Both the position numbers and the translations under genes were made by a program. Positions 55,521 through 64,000 of a DNA stretch of 64,000 nucleotides are shown piece by piece. The notes under the pieces were generated by a model that ran no database searches, was not told where the DNA came from, and saw nothing but the letters and a program-made list of their open reading frames with translations. The stretch is from Perkinsus marinus ATCC 50983 (taxonomy: Eukaryota; Perkinsozoa; Perkinsida; Perkinsidae): NCBI RefSeq assembly GCF_000006405.1, contig NW_003200768.1:186039-250038 (forward strand). The letters are read 5' to 3'. Position 1 is the stretch's first letter. Each line of letters begins with the position of its first letter.

Positions 55521-56020
55521 GTCTTCTCCAACGGTTCTCCTACTATGTGACTTTCCGTGCATCTCGATGGTAATATACTTTTACGGCCAACTTCTTAGTG
55601 AAAATAATCCAACCATACTAGCCGAGGCAGGTGAAGAGAGTCTACTTCAACTACACGCTAGTAAGGAAGCTGTATACTTTTCCGGAGACACCTGCATACA
55701 ATCCTTGATACTTAGTCTGACCTTTAGCTAGAGCTACTTAGTCTTGCCATATACTGCTGTATTTACCTACTGGAAAAACTATATTGTTGTGCTTATCATG
55801 GCTCCTAAGACCAAAGCCAATCAAAGCTCCATCATGGCTCGCTTGTGCACATGTATCCTTTCAAACTCATTTGCAAAGTACCTTCACAAGTGCGCTGTAT
55901 GAGTATGGATTACCCTATCTCTATACACCCTCACAGGTGGCGTTAAAATCAAGCCTTCCCCACTTAGCAACGCAACCCAACGAGTCTGCAATTCACATGG
56001 TGAGACAAAAAAACAAACTT

Positions 56021-58006
56021 TCACTCCTTTCCAAAGTACTCATAAACACAACTGAAATCCTTCCTGCCATGTCCCTTAGCACCAACGCTAGCATAAACAT
56101 CTCTCGCGAACGCCGCGACAGGCACCTGATACATTCACTACACCAGTACGACCATAAGCGCCTTCACCTCGGCACCACAGCCTTCCGCAGCTGCCTTAGC
56201 CAGGTCAAGATCTTTGACCATCAAATCTACCATGAAACCCTGAGAATCATCATCCTAATATTACCCACACCACACAGACGAGACCCACGCCCGAGTAGCT
56301 CCTATTAGAAGGTATGTCCTTATCCAGAACACCAGGCACTGGGTTGTAGGTGTCCGAGCTCCAACAGCGTCCAGTAGAGGTGTTCACGATCTCCGCAAAG
56401 ACTTTCGGGTCAACACCCAGACTCCTGAGACCAGTACCATACATTTCGATGCAGAATGCCATGAAAATTTCCCCACTACTACTTGGCGAGTCGAAAGCCT
56501 TCAGCTACTCCCAACATGCTAGCAGCAAGTATGAGGTTATTGGAGACCTTCACGGCCTGCCCTAAGCCTGTGCCCCCACAGTGCTTCGGGTTGCCCATGG
56601 CACTCAAGATCTCCGTAGCTGCCTTCAGATCTTCAGGAGTGTCCGCTCCCACCATAAAAGTTAAAGTACCTGTACCAGGGATCGAACTCGATACCTTCTG
56701 AATGCCCTTCAAGCACCGTATCCAATCGCACTTCGAAGATGAATACACTACCAGCCTTAGCCGCCGGAACTCCACCACTGACCGGGGCATCCACCATCCT
56801 ATGGCCCTGCTCTTGGGCCTTCCTAATAACATGCTGGGCAGCAATAGGATCAATAGTAGAACAGTCGATCAAGAATGACGACTTCTCCAACAGGGATAGG
56901 ATCTGAATACCACATAAATTCGATGAAAGATGGACAGTCGGACGACATTCAAAAATCGCAACGAGCTCGCACTAAGTCAAAACGGATGTATAAAGTGTTC
57001 GATTTTGGTAGTCGATGAGGGATAAGTGTACACCAGAAAGCTATAATAATACGTGGAGTGTACTGACCGAGAGCTTTACCACGGACGAGTTATATAACAT
57101 ACCCTGAGGATTGCTACATTCCAAAACAGTAAGCCCCGATGCATCGCGGTCCAAGCTTGCCTACCCCTCCATTGGTAGCAGTATAGAGTTCCACCACGTC
57201 CCGAGTGCCTGGTAACATAGATATGATAACTTCACTCGATCCACACAGCTCCTCGAGATCTTCAGCCACTCGAGCGCCCTTGGACGCGGCTTCCTTCACA
57301 CCTGAGCGATGGACATCCAACCGTAACCAGCGACTCCATCACGAAAGCGAGACTCTGATGTCTGATACGCTCACTGCGAAATATCAAATCGTACATTTCC
57401 AAGATTTTTCATCTCTCCAGAATCGGCCTTCCATATACGCCCATAACTACAATTTCAAAACTCAGCAAATTCAATACCAAAATCAAAAAAATGTTTTTCG
57501 TTGAGCGCAAGGAGAAGTCTTGGAATAAATGATTGTCGTATTCCTCAGCCGAGTGCAGAAGTTTCCTCACTAACTATAAAAGTTTACGTACACATTCGGA
57601 TGGAAGCATAGAGAAGTCAATGAGAATTCCTTATTTTCATCCTCAAAATTTCCGCAAATGTCACCTACATTTTTCCCACACCCGAAAGGAGTTTTTCCCA
57701 GGATCAAAGTTCAAAGTCGCAATATGAGTTCGATTTTCGCAGACCAGCCGAAAATAAAAGTTCAAATTCGTAAATCAACTTTATGAATCAGGAAACCAAA
57801 CACAAGGCCTATTTTAACCAACGAAAGCCCTCCCTCAAACTACCAGGAGAATCCTTGAACTTGTCAAACACTACGAGGTTGCGTTGGGCCTTCAAAAGGT
57901 TCGCCGCCATACCAGAACCCATGTTGCCAAGACCGATGAATCCGATCGTCGAAAAGCAGCGAGATCCTCTGCAACTGCCGACACCCCTCCGAGCGAAACT
58001 CAGCAT
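56021..58006 (-). CDS. HIBADH: 3-hydroxyisobutyrate dehydrogenase (mitochondrial, valine catabolism)
   Basis: Oxidises 3-hydroxyisobutyrate to methylmalonate semialdehyde with NAD+. ATG 58006 gives [19 protein letters not shown], an Arg/Ser-rich mitochondrial presequence, then [20 protein letters not shown] (Rossmann GxGxxG). Exons at 57320-57130 ([36 protein letters not shown]), 56905-56765 ([36 protein letters not shown]), 56670-56480 ([40 protein letters not shown] with catalytic Lys) and 56462-56300 ([39 protein letters not shown]) follow. The end is [54 protein letters not shown], stop 56021-56023. The first intron, about 500 nt, contains a family B repeat. Confidence 0.95.
57541..57705 (+). 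repeat. Dispersed repeat family B copy in the first HIBADH intron
   Basis: CCTCAGCCGAGTGCAGAAGT, TTCCTCACTAACTATAAAAG, ATTCGGATGGAAG, CTCAAAATTT and TTTTTCCCACAC follow the order seen in the copies at 46033 and 44085. Confidence 0.75.
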
Positions 58007-58156
58007 AGCAATGATAAACTAAGCGGAAACCCGAGTGACACTACTAACCCAAGAAGATAGATACCATAACTCAAGCAAATTAAACACGATAGCAGTCTAG
58101 CAATTTTAATGGAGTTGACAGTTTTTCCGTCAAACTCTTCAGAAACAACATTCACT

Positions 58157-58687
58157 TTACTCAGGAGTCGGCTTGTAACCATCAACATAGAAATTAACAG
58201 TCGACTGAGGCAACTTTACTTCTTGACCATCCATGTCTTCAGTCACCTTAACCTGAGCATAAAGCCACTATCGATGACCATGTTATGGAAAAGGAGGCCA
58301 CCTGGCATCCCAGACGGCTCGTGTCCTCCAGCCCAGGGGCGAGATCGAGTAAATCATCCTCCTCATCACAAGGCTCCGGCAAGCTATCGTAGAGATCTTG
58401 TGACAATATGCAGTGACAGGTGGAGCACGCCATTTGTCCCTAAAGTGAACCATACCAAAATTCTCGAAATGAATCTTCCTCACCTCGCAAGCCCCCTCAA
58501 GATCAACTCCGTTCAGATGGGCAACATCCATAAGCGACCACCCAATTGGGGCGTTCGCGGTCTTCTTTTTCCCATTAGGATCAACGAAGATGATATTAAC
58601 ACTGGGAAGCCCCTTAGCCGCAGCAGCGTCGACATGGAACGCTCGAGTGAACCTCACGAGGGGCCTGGCGGTGAGAGCAGCACTCAT
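58157..58687 (-). CDS. Adrenodoxin-type mitochondrial [2Fe-2S] ferredoxin
   Basis: Electron carrier for Fe-S cluster assembly and related mitochondrial reactions. ATG 58687: MSAALTARPLVRFTRAFHVD is an amphipathic presequence. Then GLPSVNIIFVDPNGKKKTAN and GWSLMDVAHLNGVDLEGACE. A 44-nt GT-AG intron leads to GQMACSTCHCILSQDLYDSL, DEEDDLLDLAPGLEDTSRLG C. A second intron leads to VTEDMDGQEVKLPQSTVNFY and VDGYKPTPE, stop 58157-58159. Ligands are C-x5-C-x2-C-x36-C, as in adrenodoxins; the acidic DEEDDLLDLAP loop is the partner-binding region. Family length and order are normal. Confidence 0.95.
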
Positions 58688-59532
58688 GCTACTTGTGGTC
58701 ATAACGGGAAGCATGGACCGTATTAAAGATGACGACATGATCGTTGATCGCTCTACTGTGATGATAGCAATAAAACTGCAATGGATGGTAAGTGACAGCA
58801 TTATCACAGGATGAGTCATTCTGCATAGCCTCAGATATTTCAGGAGAAACGCCAGGTGCTGGGATCGAACCTCCGACCACAACAAAAGCAACTGTAAAGC
58901 GATACGGAAACACCACCTTGTGATGTGCAAAATGAAATCGCCATCATCATAATACAGGTGTTGTTTCAACGAGGAAGTACGCACATTTAACTTTGTTATG
59001 CAACTTCAGACGATCTGCTACTTCCTATCGAACTTGAAACTGCTCTCTTACGCCATGTTTCGACAGTACATCGCTTATTCTTGGCGAATCCGGGCTCCCC
59101 AACTCCCATCGCAACACCAAGTTCGATGACGTATTGCCGCATGCTACTATCTACATCTACCTAGTTGAACATGCCCCCCGTGAACAATCCCAAGGCTTCA
59201 TAATATGAACTACGTGTATCATAAACTACAAAATCGCCTAGCAATTGCTACTCGAACACGGATGTCGTCAGCCCTCTGAAGAACCTCCGAGAGCTTATGT
59301 ATCACTAGTTCAGTGCGTTACTCACAAACCATGAGTGAGCAGTAGCAATTCAACGACCAATCCCTCGTGTACTCGGATCGTCCCATAACACCACTTCATA
59401 CCACTCCCCCCTGAACTGATATCCAACTCAATGTCCCCACTGCATACAGGTGAGAAAAGCGTTGTCACTCAATAGTTGGTAGTGATACGTTGTGTATAGG
59501 CCGCCAGGCCTCGCTACTGTCACCGACCAAGG
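58688..59532. other. Intergenic with one tRNA-like B-box
   Basis: On the minus strand near 58917-58845 the words GGTGGTGTTTCCG and GGAGGTTCGATCCCAGCACC recall a tRNA 5' end and T-arm (box B), but a complete cloverleaf does not fold. Nothing else supported. Confidence 0.4.
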
Positions 59533-60733
59533 TCAAACACTAGCAGCATGCTGCTGGGCTTTCAGATCCTCCTCCTCTTCTCGCTGCTGTTGTTGCTGCT
59601 GCTGCTGTTCTTGAAGTCTTTGCTGTCGAACTTGAAACTGCTTTCTCACGCCGTCTCGAACACTATAATGGATCTTGAAACCGTATACCCTAACCAAAGA
59701 AGAAACATCACTTCTACAACAACAAACCCTAGCCACTGTCTCTCACGTTGGTTCGAATGGCACGGCCGGCGATGTGGGCCGCAAGTGGGGATATGCCATG
59801 AGGAACATATGACAGAACGAGCTAGCAAAATAGGCGCCGTCAATGATCTCCAACCTGAGAGCGAATAAGATGGCAACTTCTGTGGGCCGAGCTCACCTCG
59901 CTGATCGAGGGTAGTAAATCTCATTACACCGTGGACAGAAGACTTTTGTACCACACTGACCGGGCCGATCATTACCATAGGGCAGGACCTAAGGGCGAGA
60001 GTCACATGCATCTAATTTCATAGCAGTTCTTTGCATTTTTCTGAGGCATGTCGAGCACCACCGTAAGTGATATCAAAGGCTCCCCTAAAAATATATTCTG
60101 TCATTACTACCGGCTGCTTCGCCTCTTCACAGTCCGCATTCGGGCATAACCCGTATGTAAAGGCCGAGTACTTATCCAACATAGCCTGCATACCTCGACT
60201 AGTCAATAGGAACCTGGACCAATACTCCTCCCATTGTTCCCACATGGTGACACCCAACGCGTGTCACCCACCTGGCATGAATGAGCCCATACAACATCTG
60301 GGCCGCACTTTCTATTGCATCTTCTTTTGAGTGATCCAACTCGCCGCTATCCAGTTCCTCATCCTCTGAGCGAAAATAACAATAACACCAACAACCAAGG
60401 TAACCATGCAGAGCACACCAGCGTCTAGGATGACGTTAAGGGCGTGGTCATAATAAGGAACTATATCCCGCAACCCAGTAAGATTGAAATCATCCAGTAC
60501 ATAGTCCTCATCTACTTCTACGAAGTACCTGACCCAACGACACTACCACAACAGTGCCCTCCCTTCCCAACACTACTCATTGCCCTTGCAGCGACAGAAC
60601 CACTCAATCCAGCTAACGCCTTCATCTTCACTGAGATCATCTGATGCCTGCATTCATACAGAGTTGTCACTAAATCCACTTTTCCTCTCCCATCTCACCT
60701 CATCAGAGAGACCCTCAGAATCGCTTTTTGACA
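59533..60733 (-). CDS. CK2B: Casein kinase II regulatory subunit beta
   Basis: Forms the dimeric core of CK2 holoenzyme and recruits substrates. ATG 60733: MSKSDSEGLSDE, intron, ASDDLSEDEGVSWIEWFCRC KGNE, a 48-nt intron, YFVEVDEDYVLDDFNLTGLR and DIVPYYDHALNVILDA. Next come KEDAIESAAQMLYGLIHAR, FLLTSRGMQAMLDKYSAFTY GLCPNADCEEAKQPV (first zinc pair C-x4-C), GQCGTKVFCPRCNEIYYPRS (second pair CPRC), DGAYFASSFCHMFLMAYPHL RPTSP, and RVYGFKIHYSVRDGV. The tail FQVRQQRLQEQQQQQQQQRE is a Gln-rich addition not usual for the family, stop 59533-59535. The order WIEWFC / DEDYV..FNLTGL / zinc ribbon / YGFKIH is diagnostic. Short introns separate the exons. Confidence 0.95.
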
Positions 60734-61248
60734 TACCAGGGACTAAACAAAGGAGATACGGAAATTCTATTCCCACACGAAATTCCATCGACCGGTTTTG
60801 GCCGCGCATAATATAAAGTAACATTCAGGTCGGGATGATGCCGATCAAAGGTCATCCATCATCAGTTTTATTCCCTGTACTCAACATTACCTCCTCCTGC
60901 TGTCTCGCGTTGGGCCATAGAAGTGAAGGGAAAGGAAAGCGGGCAACGGAAAACTAAAGGGAAATATATTTAGAAATTTTTATAAATTTTGTAATATTTT
61001 TTGAGGATGTAGTTATGCTAGTTGTTTGCTTCACAACAGCACATGCTAGAGATCAAGTCCCGAGTGATATTTATGAGATGATCAGGGATTGAACTCGGGA
61101 CGGCTGAGTTCAAACCCAGCTCACCAACCAACTCAACCAAACTACAGTGGGTGAACCTCCAGCACGATAGTGTCTTTATACAGTCGTGAACCATTTCTTA
61201 TTCCCACACCTATCCCCGATACAGGCCTTCCCCAAAACGCTGATATCC

Positions 61249-62054
61249 TTACAATCCAAAATTATAATCTATCACAAACATTATCCCAACGAAAGCGGCC
61301 ATCACGACGGCAGTAACCACCTAAGACATCACACTGATACGGTGAAGAGAAAGCCCGCCCTTGGTTTGCCTCAGGCCAGGACTAGCATGCACATACAGGG
61401 ATGGCAATCTACTCTTACCGTCCTTGGAAACTTATCATAAACCCTACAAGTGTTGAGTGAACAAGAATAACAACAGGCAAACCGCGGCTATCAAAAACCA
61501 CTGAATTCGTTCCCCATTGATGACAGCATAAAACCTCAACAGCCCGACACCGAGGCGAATCCGCATGGGGAGTAGGAGGAATCATGATCACCGCAAAGGC
61601 AATGGTAATCCACCATCATCAGGAAGGTCAACTGAGAGACTCAGCCCCACAACCCCCCTAACTATGCCCTTCTCAGCTCGCATCTTATCAACGTCTCAAT
61701 GACACTTCTTGTTGCCTTCACAACGGTCTTAGTTTGTTCTGGGAGACGATATTTCACCACTTGCACTCAGCGGTATTGTCGTATTTCACCTCACCCGAAG
61801 GGTGAATCTGCTACCCAGTCGTCGAGACTGGATGCCCGACTTCTCTTCCAGATTCCCCCCATAACGGTTTCGGCTTCCCCGCCATATCTACGTTATTCCT
61901 TGACGGTAAAAAACGGTCTTCGTACAAGACAACCTTCTTGTGAACCACACAGACATATCGAGCATTGCCTACACCAGCTAGCATCAGGAAAAACCGTGAA
62001 GAATTTGACCTAAGTCCGGTAGATACAATAACAACGAATGACGATATCCCCAAT
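61249..62054 (-). CDS. Small membrane protein with two C-terminal transmembrane segments
   Basis: Not recognised. Exon-like pieces on the minus strand: ARYVCVVHKKVVLYEDRFLP (about 61960-61900), VVKYRLPEQTKTVVKATRSV IETLIRCELR (about 61760-61670), RFYAVINGERIQWFLIAAVC LLLFLFTQHL (about 61530-61445) and VVTAVVMAAFVGIMFVIDYN FGL, stop 61249-61251. Acceptor GATGTCTTAG precedes the last exon. The two hydrophobic runs make a tail-anchored hairpin likely. The first exon and start are not defined. Confidence 0.4.
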
Positions 62055-62426
62055 TACATAGAAACAGCAGTTTTCCACCGTAATGGCATTATACACATTT
62101 GTTTTCGTTTATCAACAGCCTCAACTAGTGACAATGCGTGTTTAGTTAACCTATGCGGAGTAGCCAGGTTTATGCTCTACACGCCTCACATTGTGGATCA
62201 TGCGAGACACGAGTAAAACGTCCATTAATAGGTTCGAAGATGATAGGGCGTGTTCGTTTGACCCATGAAGACACCGAACAACGATTATGTTAGAGTATTA
62301 AATGCGTGAATAATTCCGGCTACGGAAAAATTTCAACAGTAAAAAACAGCAGTGTATAATTTACCCACTCTAAATCGTCCAATGTAACTACAAAATATAA
62401 CACAACTCTCCCAGTCGCTGAAACGT

Positions 62427-63591
62427 CTATTCTGTGGGCATGATGAAACTGGAAGATTCCGTGAGGCAAACCCGTTTAATCTGATCAACTATTTTATCGC
62501 ATTCGACATCCTCTCCCTCGAGTTTGGCCAAAGCGGAACCTTCAGCCGAACGTAATTCAATCAGCGGTACGCCTTCAATGGCGGCTCGCCAGGGAACAGC
62601 AGTCGCAGAACTGATAGAAAAACCATCAAAATGATCACTCAAGTCGGTGCTCACCTGAAATTGATCCTTTCTGCTGTTATTTCTTGCAACACCCGAGAAT
62701 CCCCAATGTCCCGCGCCTCCTCGAAATAAGAGTGGTAAATCTGCAGCGCCAGCTAATACGTGATAAACCGCTGGCAACTACACCTTAGTAAGTAAAGCGC
62801 TCATTTCTTCCACTGTGAGGCGATCCTGCAGACTCAACACTGCACGATGGGCCAGAGTGGAATCGGTCACGCGGCGGTCCCACGAAAAGCTTATTCCTAC
62901 CATCACAGAGGACAATGCGATCTACACTACTTCAATTTCTATAGATCCTACAGAAACCTATTGACTATAGGCATCTAAGCACTGTATGGACGTATTTTGA
63001 AAATACGTCCAAAAATAAATTGATTCACTGTGACTCCAAAAATACGTAGAAAATACTATTTTCTACTACACAACGGTTCATAGTTTTCTGGAAAAATGAA
63101 TGCGCTGTATAACACTCGAGACTCATCTCAAAGTCAACATGCTGGAAACTCAACAATAAATTCCCTCACTTCATAAGCACTTGCCTTCCAAGGCGTGGAA
63201 AATCGTCTACATCGACCAACTCACCAAGAGTCCGTGCTGTAGCAAGACTAGCATTGAACTTGGGATCTTCCAAGTGGCTTCGATCAATACCATATACATC
63301 AGAGAGATACTTAATCACCTGCGGTGACTTTACATGATTTCCTTATAAAACTCGCACTACTAGTTGGCCCTTCGGTGGGGTCCTCATAGGCTGATCATAT
63401 ACACTATACGGCTCATGAACTAACTTCAGATTAGCAGAGCCTTTCACTTTATCCAACGCTCTCGTGAGATGCACATGGCCGACTAAAGCAGCAGTACACA
63501 GCTTCACAACGGTCACTATACAAAGAGGCTTACTATAGCACCATGGACATACGAAATCAGCAGTTACCGAGATGATGAGCTGACGAGACAT
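62427..63591 (-). CDS. DsbA-family (FrnE-like) thiol oxidoreductase
   Basis: ATG 63591 starts MSRQLIISVTADFVCPWCY, with the CPWC active-site motif; a 51-nt intron then leads to IGHVHLTRALDKVKGSANLK and EPYSVYDQPMRTPPKGQ. Another exon has VIKYLSDVYGIDRSHLEDPK and ARTLGELVDVDDFPRLG; a later one ISFSWDRRVTDSTLAHRAVL and DRLTVEEMSALLTK. The C-terminal exon includes ISSATAVPWRAAIEGVPLIE L (the cis-Pro region V-P before L) and IVDQIKRVCLTESSSF, stop 62427. FrnE-type proteins read DFVCPWCYIG...LERAL in the same order. It may act as a disulfide oxidoreductase or glutathione-linked isomerase. The central intron (63150-62910) carries a palindrome. Confidence 0.78.
62987..63011. repeat. 25-nt palindrome (12-1-12)
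   Basis: TGGACGTATTTT, G, AAAATACGTCCA: perfect arms with one central base. A second weaker palindrome TAGAAAAT/ATTTTCTA follows at about 63049-63067. Both lie in an intron of the DsbA-like gene. Confidence 0.85.
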
Positions 63592-64000
63592 AGGCAATCG
63601 ATTTAAACTCCCTCAACGATTCGGCCCAGGCAAGAGTGTCACTGCCCCCTGTACAGTGCGAGTCGGACTCGACTAGTATGCGACTGTGCTCAGTTGATCA
63701 TTAATGTTTCAAAGTCCTATCCCACCAATTAGACCGTAGCGAACTGTATGATCGCAAAGCTTCTAATAGCGATCGAGTAAATCAACCGCTGCCCTCAGCA
63801 GGTCCAGCAATACGCCCATGAAACCAATACGGGTAGTCCTGCTCTATTGGGCGCCTCGGGTGCATAGTCAAGTACGCCCATAAATAGCAACAACACGACA
63901 TACAAAAGAGTGTATCAGTAACTCAGTAGAAAATCGTCAAAGTACGATGATGGGGTTTGATCTCATCCCTGACAGCCTCCCCTTCCTGCCACAACAACCA
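63592..64000. other. Window edge, no supported feature
   Basis: No open frame of useful length or repeat that I can support; may contain the 5' flank of the DsbA-like gene. Confidence 0.4.

Noticed and set aside
56680-56700. tRNA T-arm-like GAGTTCGATCCCTGGTAC in HIBADH
   Set aside because: Lies at the end of an ordinary intron; no other tRNA parts nearby.
61081-61150. Possible tRNA on the minus strand
   Set aside because: A- and B-box-like words are present, but the anticodon loop is 8 nt and the T and acceptor stems do not pair.

Overview
This window looks like nuclear DNA from a gene-dense unicellular eukaryote. Almost every recognisable protein gene is broken by very short GT-AG introns, mostly about 32 to 60 nt, which frequently run in frame or begin just before an apparent stop codon. 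The proteins are plainly eukaryotic: eS1/RPS3A, CK2 beta, SR proteins, CELF, PXMP4, AARSD1, PHD and SET chromatin proteins. The FHA plus RING-CH architecture, the intron style and the bacterial-looking metabolic genes make an alveolate, perhaps a perkinsozoan such as Perkinsus, my best guess; this is inference from the sequence alone. Three N runs are exactly 100 bases long (8369, 28052, 40483) and are assembly gaps. Exon ends below were placed by hand, so outer coordinates are more reliable than inner junctions.

Layout. 0-4.3 kb: end of an unknown gene, then a tandem plus-strand pair, a formimidoylglutamate deiminase (HutF-like) and an M20 metallopeptidase/deacylase (ArgE/DapE-like). 4.6 kb: elongator tRNA-Met(CAT). 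4.9-9.8 kb: minus-strand genes (unknown, COMT-like O-methyltransferase with a foldback repeat in an intron, unknown, small LYR-like protein). 9.9-14.5 kb: decayed Mutator-like element with transposase remains and two clusters of TTCGACAA dyads. 14.6-15.0 kb: hairpin-rich intergenic block. 15.1-18.3 kb: large low-complexity protein with many introns. 18.5-22.2 kb: convergent chromatin pair (PHD/ePHD reader, SET protein). 22.4-26.6 kb: minus-strand PXMP4, two WD-like genes and a zinc-finger/coiled-coil gene. 26.6-29.4 kb: mostly non-coding.

29.4-32.9 kb: FHA/RING-CH/FHA protein and a multi-pass membrane protein. 33.6-38.5 kb: RNase H1-like protein with an N-terminal extension (minus), then dephospho-CoA kinase, a small orphan and a membrane RING E3 ligase (plus). 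39.1-50.3 kb: minus-strand RNA block of RPS3A, a one-RRM SR protein, a CELF-like RRM-RRM-WW-RRM protein and a two-RRM SR protein; the CELF introns are full of dispersed repeats. 50.5-51.8 kb: type I membrane protein. 53.3-63.6 kb: minus-strand run of AARSD1 alanyl-tRNA editing protein, an unknown gene, 3-hydroxyisobutyrate dehydrogenase, adrenodoxin-type ferredoxin, CK2 beta, a small membrane protein and a DsbA/FrnE-like oxidoreductase.

Functional links. HutF plus M20 hydrolase suggests amino-acid (histidine) catabolism; HIBADH (valine catabolism), ferredoxin and dephospho-CoA kinase point to mitochondrial/CoA metabolism; PXMP4 implies a peroxisomal membrane. Four neighbouring RNA-related genes share one strand, but nothing shows that they are co-transcribed.
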